From an uncultured Clostridia bacterium (lineage in GTDB: Bacteria > Bacillota > Clostridia > Christensenellales > Aristaeellaceae), in the NCBI GenBank assembly GCA_946496415.1, contig CAMMGP010000038.1:1-8381 (forward strand): 8,381 nt of DNA, in the 5' to 3' direction. Under the pieces are notes generated by a model. It had not been told where the DNA came from and did no database searches. It saw only the letters and a list, made by a program, of their open reading frames with translations. Made by a program: the position numbers and the translations under genes. Shown piece after piece: positions 1 to 5,842 of the stretch (its first letter is position 1; each line of letters opens with the position of its first letter).

Positions 1-245
1 AATTTGACGGCGTTGGTGACGTAGAGCTCGCCGCGCTGTATATGCGCGCCCTCGAGGAAGGCGTCGAGGTTTTTGCCCGCGCGGCCGACAAAGGGGCGGC
101 CCTCCAGCGCCTCGCGCTCGCCGGGGGCCTCGCCCACCAGCAGCACGCGCGCATGCAAGGGGCCCTCGCCGAAGACGAGCACCTTGCGCTCGCCCTCGTA
201 GACCTCGCGGACGAACGCCTCCAATTCGCGGCGGAATCTATCCAT
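1..245 (-). CDS. UDG-superfamily protein, second copy, lacking visible Fe-S cysteines (3' part beyond the window)
   Basis: This frame starts at ATG 245-243 and is open to the left edge, giving about 81 N-terminal residues. Residues about 38-60 (GEAPG, then EGRPFVGRAGKNL) match the first motif block of family 4/5 uracil-DNA glycosylases (GEGPGxxED...GRPFVG.AG), and residues about 74-82 (LYVTNAVKF) match the strand after it (YICNVVKC in the neighbour). The family excises uracil from DNA to start base excision repair. Unlike its neighbour it has no N-terminal CxxC, and the position of the third cluster cysteine (KC) is Phe (KF), so it probably binds no 4Fe-4S cluster. The start overlaps the stop of the upstream UDG gene (ATGGATAG, 8 bp), which implies translational coupling. 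The Asp of the canonical ED motif is also not preserved in the same spacing (GEREALEGRPF). Membership of the superfamily is clear; activity and substrate are not, because the C-terminal HP.. motif is outside the window. Confidence 0.82.
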   Translation of the reverse strand, partial: MDRFRRELEAFVREVYEGERKVLVFGEGPLHARVLLVGEAPGEREALEGRPFVGRAGKNLDAFLEGAHIQRGELYVTNAVK

Positions 246-801
246 GCTGCACCTCGCGGAGTTTATCGCGCAATTTTTGAAAGTCCTCCCATGCCTCGCG
301 CTTCTTGGCCGGATCACGCAAAAGCGCCGCCGGATGAAAGGTGGGCATCATCCACACGCCCTTGCGCTCAAACCAGCGCCCGTGATCGCGGGTGATGGAG
401 ATCTGTTCGCGCAGCGTGTACTGGCAGGCCACGCGGCCGAGCAGGGCGATGACCTTCGGCCGCACCAGCGCCACCTGCCCCCGCAGATAGGGCAGGCACA
501 TTTCGGCTTCCTCCGGCGCGGGGTTGCGGTTTCCCGGCGGGCGGCACTTGACCACGTTGCAGATGTAGACTTCCGAGCGTTCCAGCCCGATGGCATGGAT
601 CATTTTCGTCAAAAGTTCGCCCGAACGGCCCACGAAGGGGCGGCCCAGCCGGTCTTCCTCCGCGCCCGGGCCTTCGCCGATGAACATGAGATCGGCGTTG
701 GGATCGCCCTCGCCCGGCACCACATTCATTCTTCCCCGGCAGAGCGCGCATTTTTCACAGGCGCGCACATCGGCGAGCAGGGAACTCCAGGAAACGCGCA
801 C
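238..801 (-). CDS. Family 4 (4Fe-4S) uracil-DNA glycosylase
   Basis: The 187-residue product should remove uracil from DNA (deaminated cytosine or misincorporated dUMP) in the cytoplasm. It carries the family 4 signature in order: iron-sulfur cysteines C15 and C18 (CEKC), the active-site block GEGPGAEED (42-50) with GRPFVGRSG (53-61), the third cysteine C86 in KCRPPGNRNP, the fourth C102, and the late HPAALLRDP motif. Length and cysteine spacing fit the thermostable UDGa-type enzymes, which occur widely in bacteria. The start is GTG 801-799, behind a purine-rich GGGGGAGGG (813-805) with rather short spacing; no better in-frame start precedes CEKC. It follows the small membrane-protein gene by 37 nt, and its stop overlaps the start of a second UDG-like gene. 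All three are probably read from the promoter at 1150-1122. I leave the symbol empty because naming (udg, udgA) varies. Confidence 0.95.
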   Translation of the reverse strand: MRVSWSSLLADVRACEKCALCRGRMNVVPGEGDPNADLMFIGEGPGAEEDRLGRPFVGRSGELLTKMIHAIGLERSEVYICNVVKCRPPGNRNPAPEEAEMCLPYLRGQVALVRPKVIALLGRVACQYTLREQISITRDHGRWFERKGVWMMPTFHPAALLRDPAKKREAWEDFQKLRDKLREVQHG

Positions 802-838
802 GCGCCCTCCCCCTTCTTCAAGAAAAACGCCCCGGCGG

Positions 839-1099
839 TCAAAGCTGGGGCGGTTGCGTTGCCTGCGGCGTCTGTTCCTCCTCGGGCATGATCAGCGCCG
901 ATGTGATGGAATACTCGATGGAGGCGAAAGTGGTCTTGGCGTCGTTGCGAATCCAGGTGACCAGCGAAGCCAGCAGCGCCACGCAGGCAAAGATCAATAT
1001 GAGGCTGCCGATGGTGGCCAGAAAGTCGAACATGCCCGCGAACACGCGCAGGCGGAATTTGCGGCCCTCCGCCTCTTTTCTGGTGATGAATCTCGCCAT
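839..1099 (-). CDS. Small single-pass membrane protein of unknown function
   Basis: I do not recognise this 86-residue protein. It has a basic N-terminus (MARFITRKEAEGRKFRLRVF), one long hydrophobic segment at about residues 27-50 (LATIGSLILIFACVALLASL), and a soluble C-terminal half ending in an acidic then Pro/Gln-rich tail (PEEEQTPQATQPPQL). The positive N-terminus suggests it stays inside, with the tail outside. No signal-peptidase site or catalytic motif is evident. The start is ATG 1099-1097, behind GGGAGG at 1112-1107 with a 7-nt spacer. A longer in-frame reading up to 1150 is excluded because it would begin upstream of the promoter's -10 box. It is first in a likely operon with two UDG-type genes. 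Whether it is functionally tied to DNA repair is unknown; co-transcription may be incidental. Coding status rests on the promoter, the ribosome binding site and a coherent membrane segment. Confidence 0.72.
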   Translation of the reverse strand: MARFITRKEAEGRKFRLRVFAGMFDFLATIGSLILIFACVALLASLVTWIRNDAKTTFASIEYSITSALIMPEEEQTPQATQPPQL

Positions 1100-1121
1100 T
1101 TCCACACCTCCCAGTCTGCAC

Positions 1122-1150
1122 AGTATAGCACGGCTGATGCCAAAATGCAA
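1122..1150 (-). promoter_or_regulatory. Sigma-A-type promoter for the membrane-protein/UDG operon
   Basis: On the minus strand TTGCAT (1150-1145) and TATACT (1127-1122) are separated by exactly 17 nt. The -10 is preceded by TGC, giving an extended -10 element (TGCTATACT). Transcription should begin near 1115, which leaves a leader of only about 16 nt that consists largely of the ribosome binding site for the 86-residue protein. The promoter lies 37 nt beyond the trmL stop, so the UDG operon can be expressed independently of the trmL cluster. Confidence 0.75.
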
Positions 1151-1186
1151 GCGCCGCGGCGCGACAGGTCTGTGACAAAAGCGCGG

Positions 1187-1702
1187 CTACACGTAGTCCC
1201 GCCAGGCGCCGTCCTCGTCGCGGCCGGTGAGCGCGCCCTCGCCGGACAGGCCCGGAAAGCCCTGCTGGCGAAGCGCCTCATACAATAAGACGGCGACGGA
1301 GTTGGAAAGGTTCAAACTGCGGGCATCTGCGCGCATGGGAATGCGCACGCAGCGCTCGTAGTTGGCCTTGAGCAGCGTTTCGGGAAGCCCCCTCGTCTCG
1401 CGGCCAAAGACGAGGAAGTCGTCCGGGCCGTACTGCGCCTGACAATAGTCGCGCGGGGCCTTGGTGGTGGCAAAGTGCATTTGCGCGTGGGGATATTTCT
1501 CCACAAACGCCTGCCAGCTTTCGTGGACTTCGTAGGTCATCAGATACCAGTAGTCGAGCCCGGCGCGCTTTAAATAGCGGTCGGAAATCTCAAAGCCCAG
1601 GGGTTTAATGAGGTGGAGCATCGCGCCGGTGGCGGCGCAGGTGCGGGCGATGTTGCCCGTATTCTGGGGAATTTCCGGCTCGACGAGGACGATGTGCATC
1701 AT
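1187..1702 (-). CDS. trmL: tRNA (cytidine(34)-2'-O)-methyltransferase TrmL (SPOUT family)
   Basis: The 171-residue enzyme is predicted to transfer methyl from S-adenosylmethionine to the 2'-O of the wobble nucleotide 34 of tRNA-Leu isoacceptors. The SPOUT knot motifs are all present: EPEIPQNTGNIART (9-21), the FGRETRGLP loop (99-107) and the IPMRADARSLNLSNSVA stretch (121-137), which forms the cofactor-binding trefoil knot. Length fits the compact TrmL/YibK type without an N-terminal RNA-binding extension. Two tandem ATGs exist (1702 and 1699). The first is preferred because it makes the classic ATGA overlap with the TGA of the upstream HAD gene, with AAGG at 1713-1710 as ribosome binding site. 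The final 25 residues (after RQQGFPGL) are poorly recognisable, normal for this family. It is last in the pseudouridine synthase-HAD-trmL cluster. Confidence 0.93.
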   Translation of the reverse strand: MMHIVLVEPEIPQNTGNIARTCAATGAMLHLIKPLGFEISDRYLKRAGLDYWYLMTYEVHESWQAFVEKYPHAQMHFATTKAPRDYCQAQYGPDDFLVFGRETRGLPETLLKANYERCVRIPMRADARSLNLSNSVAVLLYEALRQQGFPGLSGEGALTGRDEDGAWRDYV

Positions 1703-2529
1703 GAAAGCACCTTCTCAAAGAGGAATTTGCCCACGCCGCCTTCCGCGTGGTGCGGGGCGATGAAGCGGGCGGCGCGGCACACGCTCTCCTCGCCGTTTTC
1801 CATGGCCACGGAAGCGCCGGCATAGGCGAGCATGGGCAGATCGTTGGTGTTGTCGCCAAAGGCCATCACCTGTTCGCGGGGGATGCCGAGGCGCTCTGCG
1901 AGAAAGGCGAGCGCCGAGCCCTTATCCACGCCCGGCATCATCACCTCGAGATTGTCGGCGCGCGAACTGGAAACGGACATGTTCAGCGGAGAAACGGCGT
2001 CGAGGATGCCCTGAAAACGCGCGTCGTGCGCCGTGCCCAGAGCGACGAACTTGTAGGGGTGAACAAGGCCCTCCGCGCGCAGGCGCTGTTCGTCGTCCAC
2101 CATCTCGTAGACATAGGGGCCGCTGCGGCTGGTGTGCGCGTAGTGGTGGCCGAAGCGGCTGTACAAAAAGCGCTGCGCCGAGTTGCCCATGAAGGTATGG
2201 CCGCGGGTATAGACGGTATAGTAGAGGCCGGAGGCGCGCATGGCCTCGTAGACGACGCGGGTGTGCTCATCATCGTAGATGCGCTCCATGAGGGTGGGGC
2301 CATTGGGGCCCTCGTCCACGCGCGCGCCGTTGACGGAGATGATGAAGGGTTCCACGCCCAGCGTGCAGGCGAAGTCCCGCAAAGTCTCAAAGCTCCTGCC
2401 GCTGTTGAGGGCGAGGCGGATGCCGCGCGCGGCGCAGGCGCGCAGGGCGCGCACGTTGATCTCGGGAAATTCCCCGTTCGCGCCCAGCAGCGTATCGTCC
2501 ATGTCAAAGGCGATGAGGCGAATGTCCAA
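1699..2529 (-). CDS. Cof-type HAD-superfamily (IIB) phosphatase
   Basis: The 276-residue product is a cytoplasmic Mg-dependent phosphohydrolase of the Cof/YidA type, a group acting on sugar phosphates, nucleotide-like molecules or pyridoxal phosphate. All four HAD motifs are visible: I, FDMDDTLL with nucleophile D9 and acid/base D11; II, NSGR with S43; III, K203 in GVDKGSAL; IV, GDNTNDLPML with D226 and D230. The IIB cap sits between motifs II and III (about residues 75-190). The start is TTG 2529-2527: it places the first aspartate nine residues in, as usual for the family, and GGGGGAAGG (2541-2533) lies just upstream. Open frame continues further upstream but overlaps the synthase gene and shows no family similarity. 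The start lies 26 bp inside the synthase gene, and the stop overlaps the trmL start. The substrate cannot be inferred from sequence. Confidence 0.93.
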   Translation of the reverse strand: MDIRLIAFDMDDTLLGANGEFPEINVRALRACAARGIRLALNSGRSFETLRDFACTLGVEPFIISVNGARVDEGPNGPTLMERIYDDEHTRVVYEAMRASGLYYTVYTRGHTFMGNSAQRFLYSRFGHHYAHTSRSGPYVYEMVDDEQRLRAEGLVHPYKFVALGTAHDARFQGILDAVSPLNMSVSSSRADNLEVMMPGVDKGSALAFLAERLGIPREQVMAFGDNTNDLPMLAYAGASVAMENGEESVCRAARFIAPHHAEGGVGKFLFEKVLS

Positions 2530-3370
2530 GTTCCTTCCCCCAATCCGGCTCCGGAGCGGCAAATACCCGCCCCGCGTAATCGCCCAGCGCGCCCGCGCGC
2601 GGCGCGACGCTGCGGCACCAGAGGTGCAGGCGCGCGGCGCGTGTTTCGCGGGAGCCGTATTTATCATCCCCCAAAATGGGATGGCCGTAGAAGGCCATGT
2701 GGGCACGCAACTGATGCGTGCGGCCCGTGACCGGCTCGAGCTCGACGAGAAACCAGTTTCCGCTCAACGGTTCGAGGACGCGCCAGCGGGTGATGATGGG
2801 CTTCGCACCGCCGCCGGGACGCTTCATCACGCGCACGGTGGCGCGGCGCGCGTCCTTGCAAAGGTAGTCGCGCCACTCCCCCGTCGCCGCCGGAAACGGC
2901 CCTTTGGCCACGGCGCGGTAGGTCTTGGCAAGTTGATGCTCGCGGAAGGCGGTCAAGCCGTTCTGGTACGTCTTTTCCTCGAGCGCCGCCAGCAGCACGC
3001 CGCCGGTCTGGGCGTCGAGGCGGTGCAAAAGGCGGGCGTTTTCATTGTAGGCGCGCAGGCGGGCAAGCAGCGTGTCCTCCCCCACGCCGTCCTGATCCAC
3101 ATCCACGGGCAGGCCCTGCGGCTTGACGACGGCAAGCAGATGGCCGTCGTCAAAGAGCACGTCGAGGGGAAAGGTCGCGTTCACATAGAGCGTCAGTTCG
3201 TCGCCGCCGCGCACGGTGTCGGCGGGGGCGATGCGCGCGCCGTTTTTCTTCACGTCCCGCCGGGCAAAGGCATCGCGCACATCGCGCTCGGGCAGCAGCG
3301 GCCAGGCGCGGCGGATATAGCGGCGTGCGGGCGTTTCCGGCACGCCCGGGGGGATGCGATGCGTGAGCAC
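2504..3370 (-). CDS. RluA-family RNA pseudouridine synthase
   Basis: The 288-residue enzyme isomerises uridine to pseudouridine in RNA, probably rRNA. Its N-terminus (about 1-65) resembles an S4-like RNA-binding region, including DVRDAFARRDVKKNGARI. The catalytic domain follows: VKPQGLPV (82-89), HRLDAQTGG (116-124) with catalytic D119, GRTHQLRAHM (216-225) and HPILGDDKYG (230-239). The HRLDxQTGG form instead of HRLDxxTSG is common in Bacillota members of the family. The start chosen is GTG 3370, behind AAAGGA (3384-3379) with an 8-nt spacer. A GTG at 3403 would add 11 residues but lies in the loop of the ilvE terminator, so it is unlikely. The 3' end overlaps the HAD gene by 26 bp. Which uridine is modified cannot be read from sequence, so no symbol is given. 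Confidence 0.93.
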   Translation of the reverse strand: MLTHRIPPGVPETPARRYIRRAWPLLPERDVRDAFARRDVKKNGARIAPADTVRGGDELTLYVNATFPLDVLFDDGHLLAVVKPQGLPVDVDQDGVGEDTLLARLRAYNENARLLHRLDAQTGGVLLAALEEKTYQNGLTAFREHQLAKTYRAVAKGPFPAATGEWRDYLCKDARRATVRVMKRPGGGAKPIITRWRVLEPLSGNWFLVELEPVTGRTHQLRAHMAFYGHPILGDDKYGSRETRAARLHLWCRSVAPRAGALGDYAGRVFAAPEPDWGKELGHSPHRL

Positions 3371-3385
3371 GGCGCTCTTCCTTTC

Positions 3386-3416
3386 AAAAAAGGGACGAGG
3401 CACCTGCCCCGCCCCC
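3386..3416 (-). terminator. Intrinsic terminator after ilvE
   Basis: Starting 15 nt after the ilvE stop, the minus strand reads GGGGGCGGGGCA, GG, TGCCTCGTCCC and then six T (3391-3386). The arms pair over 11 positions with two G-U wobbles, and the hairpin is closed by an AGGT tetraloop. This is a textbook rho-independent terminator. The same hairpin has no T-run on the plus strand. The ribosome binding site of the downstream pseudouridine synthase (3384-3379) begins directly after the T-run. Confidence 0.85.
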
Positions 3417-3431
3417 TTCGCGTCGTATTGG

Positions 3432-4502
3432 TCAGTTCAGCTTCACGACCCAGCCGAAATCGTCCTTGAGTTCGCCATACTGGATGCCGGTGAGCGTATC
3501 GTAGAGCTTCTGGGCGATGGGGCCGATCTCGCCGTTGTTGATGATGAGCTTCTCGCCGTTCCAGCACAGCGCGCCCACCGGGGAGACCACGGCGGCGGTG
3601 CCGGTGCCGAAGGCCTCGTTGAGATGGCCGGCGTGGGCGGCGTCGAAGACCTCCTGGATGGCGATGCGGCGCTCCTCGGTCTCATAGCCGAGGTGTTTGG
3701 CCAGTTTGAGGATGGAATCGCGGGTGATGCCGGGGAGGATAGAGCCGTTGAGCATCGGGGTGACGATCTTGCCGTCGATGACGAACATCATGTTCATGGC
3801 GCCGACTTCCTCGACGTATTTCTGCTCCACGCCGTCCAGCCAGAGCACCTGCGTGTAGCCCTTTTCCTCGGCGATCTCGCCGGCGCGAATGGAGGCCGCG
3901 TAGTTGCCGCCGGTCTTGGCAAAGCCGATGCCGCCGCGCACGGCGCGGACGTACTTGTCCTCCACGTAGATGTCCACCGGGGCGAGGCCGCCGGCGTAGT
4001 ACGCGCCCGAGGGCGAGAGGATGATGTAGAACTTGTAGGTGTGCGCCGCGTGCACGCCGAGCATGGCGTCCATGGCAATGATGGTGGGGCGGATGTAGAG
4101 CGTCGCGCCCTGCGTGTGGGGTACCCAGTCCTTCTCGACCTCGAGAAGCTTCTCAAGGCCGGCCATGGCCACATCTTCATCAAACTGCGGAATGGCCATG
4201 CGCTCGGCGGAGCGGTTCATGCGCGCGAAATTGTCGCGGGGGCGGAAAAGCTGCAGGCCGCCGTCCTTGCGGCGATAGCACTTCATGCCCTCGAAGATCT
4301 CCTGGCCGTAGTGCAAAACGGACGTGGCCGGGTCCATGGAGAAGTTGTGGTACGGCACCACGCGGGGATCGTGCCAGCCCTTTTCCACGGAATAGTCCAT
4401 TTCAAACATGTAGTCGGTAAAGAGCTTGCCAAAGCCCATCTTGCTCTCGTCCTGCGGCTTCTGTTTGAAGGAAGTCGCCTGTTCAAAGCGAATGTCCTGC
4501 AT
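3432..4502 (-). CDS. ilvE: Branched-chain-amino-acid aminotransferase (BCAT, fold-type IV)
   Basis: The 356-residue cytoplasmic PLP enzyme interconverts leucine, isoleucine and valine with their 2-keto acids, using 2-oxoglutarate/glutamate. Sequence marks are EIFEGMKCYR (69-78), FRPRDNFARMNRSAERM (86-102), LYIRP (135-139), the Schiff-base lysine K196 in GGIGFAKTGGNYAAS, EEVGAMNMMF, the phosphate-binding GTGTAAVVSPVG near the C-terminus, and SILPGITRDSIL. Length and motifs match the longer type II BCATs (like the mammalian enzymes) rather than the roughly 310-residue E. coli form. The start is ATG 4502-4500, with GGAGG at 4514-4510 and a 7-nt spacer. It has its own promoter (4569-4541) and its own terminator, so it appears monocistronic. 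No T-box or leader peptide fits in its leader of about 30 nt, but an inverted repeat sits at the presumed transcription start. Confidence 0.97.
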   Translation of the reverse strand: MQDIRFEQATSFKQKPQDESKMGFGKLFTDYMFEMDYSVEKGWHDPRVVPYHNFSMDPATSVLHYGQEIFEGMKCYRRKDGGLQLFRPRDNFARMNRSAERMAIPQFDEDVAMAGLEKLLEVEKDWVPHTQGATLYIRPTIIAMDAMLGVHAAHTYKFYIILSPSGAYYAGGLAPVDIYVEDKYVRAVRGGIGFAKTGGNYAASIRAGEIAEEKGYTQVLWLDGVEQKYVEEVGAMNMMFVIDGKIVTPMLNGSILPGITRDSILKLAKHLGYETEERRIAIQEVFDAAHAGHLNEAFGTGTAAVVSPVGALCWNGEKLIINNGEIGPIAQKLYDTLTGIQYGELKDDFGWVVKLN

Positions 4503-4520
4503 GGTAGACCCTCCGTATCT

Positions 4521-4535
4521 CAAAATGGAATTTTG
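4521..4535. promoter_or_regulatory. Operator-like inverted repeat at the ilvE transcription start
   Basis: CAAAAT-GGA-ATTTTG (plus strand) is a perfect 6-bp inverted repeat with a 3-bp centre. It lies between the ilvE -10 box and its ribosome binding site and overlaps the predicted start site. The position suits a repressor site, but no known regulator consensus is matched convincingly. Confidence 0.35.
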
Positions 4536-4540
4536 GATTC

Positions 4541-4569
4541 ATTATACGCCCGGGCGGGGCGCATTGCAA
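4541..4569 (-). promoter_or_regulatory. ilvE: Sigma-A promoter of ilvE
   Basis: On the minus strand TTGCAA (4569-4564) and a perfect TATAAT (4546-4541) are separated by 17 nt. The predicted start is near 4534, leaving about 32 nt of leader before the ATG at 4502. The spacer is very GC-rich (GCGCCCCGCCCGGGCG), whereas the -10 and leader are AT-rich, which makes the element stand out. Confidence 0.85.
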
Positions 4570-4598
4570 GCGGGAGACTGTTATTTTAACGCGGCGCG

Positions 4599-4628
4599 AT
4601 GGCAACGCGGCGGACGCGGGGGTATAAT
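4599..4628 (+). promoter_or_regulatory. Probable promoter of the HD-domain gene
   Basis: A perfect TATAAT at 4623-4628 lies 41 nt before the ATG at 4670. The -35 is weak: TGGCAA (4600-4605) at a 17-nt spacing matches three of six consensus bases. It is divergent from the ilvE promoter; the two -35 elements are about 30 bp apart. Confidence 0.55.
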
Positions 4629-4669
4629 GGAGTTGCGCGGCATGGGCCGCGTGAAAGGTGGGAAATGCG

Positions 4670-5206
4670 ATGACGCCGCTTGCGCCCCGCAGTTGTGCGC
4701 TCGACCTGCTCTCGCGCTACGGGCGGGATATACTCAGCCACGCCTCCATGCAGGGCATGAAGGGCTTTGCCCATCACGCGCAGACCAGCGTGTTCGCCCA
4801 TTCGGTGGCCGTGGCCTATGTGTGCGTGGCGCTGGCGCTGCGCCTGCGCCTGTCTGTGGACATGCGCGCGCTGGTGCGCGGGGCGCTCTTGCACGACTAT
4901 TTCCTCTACGACTGGCACGCCTTCGACGGCGGCGCACACCGCCTGCACGGCCTTTTCCACGCCGGACGGGCGCTGAAAAACGCGCGGGCGGAGCATGCGC
5001 TCTCCCCCATCGAGGAAAACGCCATCCACCGCCACATGTTTCCGCTCACGCCCATCCCGCCGCGCTGCCGCGAGGGCTGGCTGGTCTGCCTGGCGGACAA
5101 GGCGTGCGCGCTCTGCGAGGTGTTTTTCCCCGCCTACCTGCGTGCGGTGGCGCCCATGGCCGAAGCGCGGGCTCAGGCGGACGGCTCCTCCTCTTTCCAG
5201 GGGTGA
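4670..5206 (+). CDS. HD-domain protein (putative metal-dependent phosphohydrolase)
   Basis: This 178-residue protein is the only plus-strand gene. It has an HD-type metal-binding pattern: H44 in VFAHSVAVAY, the H75-D76 doublet in RGALLHDYFLYDWH, further histidines at H93, H97, H120 and H122 (AIHRHMFPLTPIPPR), and D143 in LVCLADKACAL. HD proteins hydrolyse phosphoesters of nucleotides or second messengers. Similar stand-alone HD proteins with an LLHDYFLYDWH core occur in Clostridia, as far as I recall without an assigned substrate. The start is ATG 4670, with AAAGGTGG at 4654-4661 and an 8-nt spacer; the in-frame GTG at 4658 lies inside that ribosome binding site. Its last 34 bp overlap the 3' end of yigZ on the other strand, so the C-terminal tail (ADGSSSFQG) is antisense to yigZ and probably not conserved. 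Confidence 0.9.
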   Translation: MTPLAPRSCALDLLSRYGRDILSHASMQGMKGFAHHAQTSVFAHSVAVAYVCVALALRLRLSVDMRALVRGALLHDYFLYDWHAFDGGAHRLHGLFHAGRALKNARAEHALSPIEENAIHRHMFPLTPIPPRCREGWLVCLADKACALCEVFFPAYLRAVAPMAEARAQADGSSSFQG

Positions 5207-5817
5207 TAGAACTCGTCAAAGCGCACCAGTTCCAGCGTGCCCTCGGAAAGGTCGGTAAGGCTCGCCTCCAGGGAGGCGGCGTCCGTTTCGCGCACGAGCA
5301 GCGTCAGCGTCACCTGCTCGGCGAAGGCCTTGTCCTCGACGATCACCGGGGCGGTCTTCAAAAAGAACTCCACCCTGCTCAGAAGCGGGTACGGCACGTC
5401 CACGAGGGCGCGCAGCGTGGGATGCATCACGCCCACGCCGCAGGCGTTGACGGCCTCCGCCGCGCCGCGCGAATAGGCGCGCACCAGCCCGCCTGCGCCG
5501 AGGAGGACGCCGCCAAAGTAGCGCGTCACCACCACGCAGCAGTTGGTGACGCCGCGCGCCTTGAGCACTTCGATGATGGGCATGCCGGCGGTGCCGCCGG
5601 GTTCGCCATCATCCGAATAGCGCATCACGCCCATGTTGGCGCCGACGATGTAGGCGTAGCAGTTGTGGGTGGCGTCCTTGTAGGTTTCGCGCATCTCGGC
5701 GAGGAAGGCGAGCGCCTCCTCCTCCGTCTCCACGGGCTTGCCGTGGCCGATGAAGCGCGATTTGTTGATGATGAACTCCGCGTCCGCGCGGGAAACGAGC
5801 GTCTTGTATGGCTTCAT
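5173..5817 (-). CDS. yigZ: YigZ/IMPACT family protein (UPF0029)
   Basis: The 214-residue product belongs to the conserved YigZ family, related to the N-terminal domain of eukaryotic IMPACT. Its bacterial role is not settled; nucleic-acid or translation-linked functions have been proposed. Signature stretches are FIINKSRFIGH (15-25), HNCYAYIVG (51-59), YSDDGEPGGTAGMPI (67-81) and VVVTRYFGGVLLGAGGLVRAY (95-115). A ferredoxin-like C-terminal domain follows (about 135-205). The start is ATG 5817-5815, with GGAGG at 5827-5823 and a 5-nt spacer. It lies 62 nt downstream of tyrS with no visible promoter, so it is probably read from the T-box-controlled transcript. Its last 34 bp overlap the end of the convergent HD gene. 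Confidence 0.94.
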   Translation of the reverse strand: MKPYKTLVSRADAEFIINKSRFIGHGKPVETEEEALAFLAEMRETYKDATHNCYAYIVGANMGVMRYSDDGEPGGTAGMPIIEVLKARGVTNCCVVVTRYFGGVLLGAGGLVRAYSRGAAEAVNACGVGVMHPTLRALVDVPYPLLSRVEFFLKTAPVIVEDKAFAEQVTLTLLVRETDAASLEASLTDLSEGTLELVRFDEFYHPWKEEEPSA

Positions 5818-5842
5818 GCGCGCCTCCGCGTTTTGGAATCAG

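Noticed and set aside
1151..1162. 12-bp palindrome GCGCCGCGGCGC after trmL, followed by TTGCATTTT, as a terminator
   Set aside because: The stem would be only 4-5 bp with an almost absent loop, and its T-rich tail is the -35 region of the next promoter. No convincing trmL terminator is seen.
4528..4542. Possible CodY box (AATTTTCWGAAAATT) near the ilvE start site
   Set aside because: Only about nine of fifteen positions match and the second half-site is poor. The perfect symmetry present is AAAAT...ATTTT, the reverse arrangement.
1747..4589. Overlapping long plus-strand frames opposite the HAD, pseudouridine synthase and ilvE genes
   Set aside because: All are composition-driven shadows of minus-strand genes, with no ribosome binding sites or motifs that would support them.
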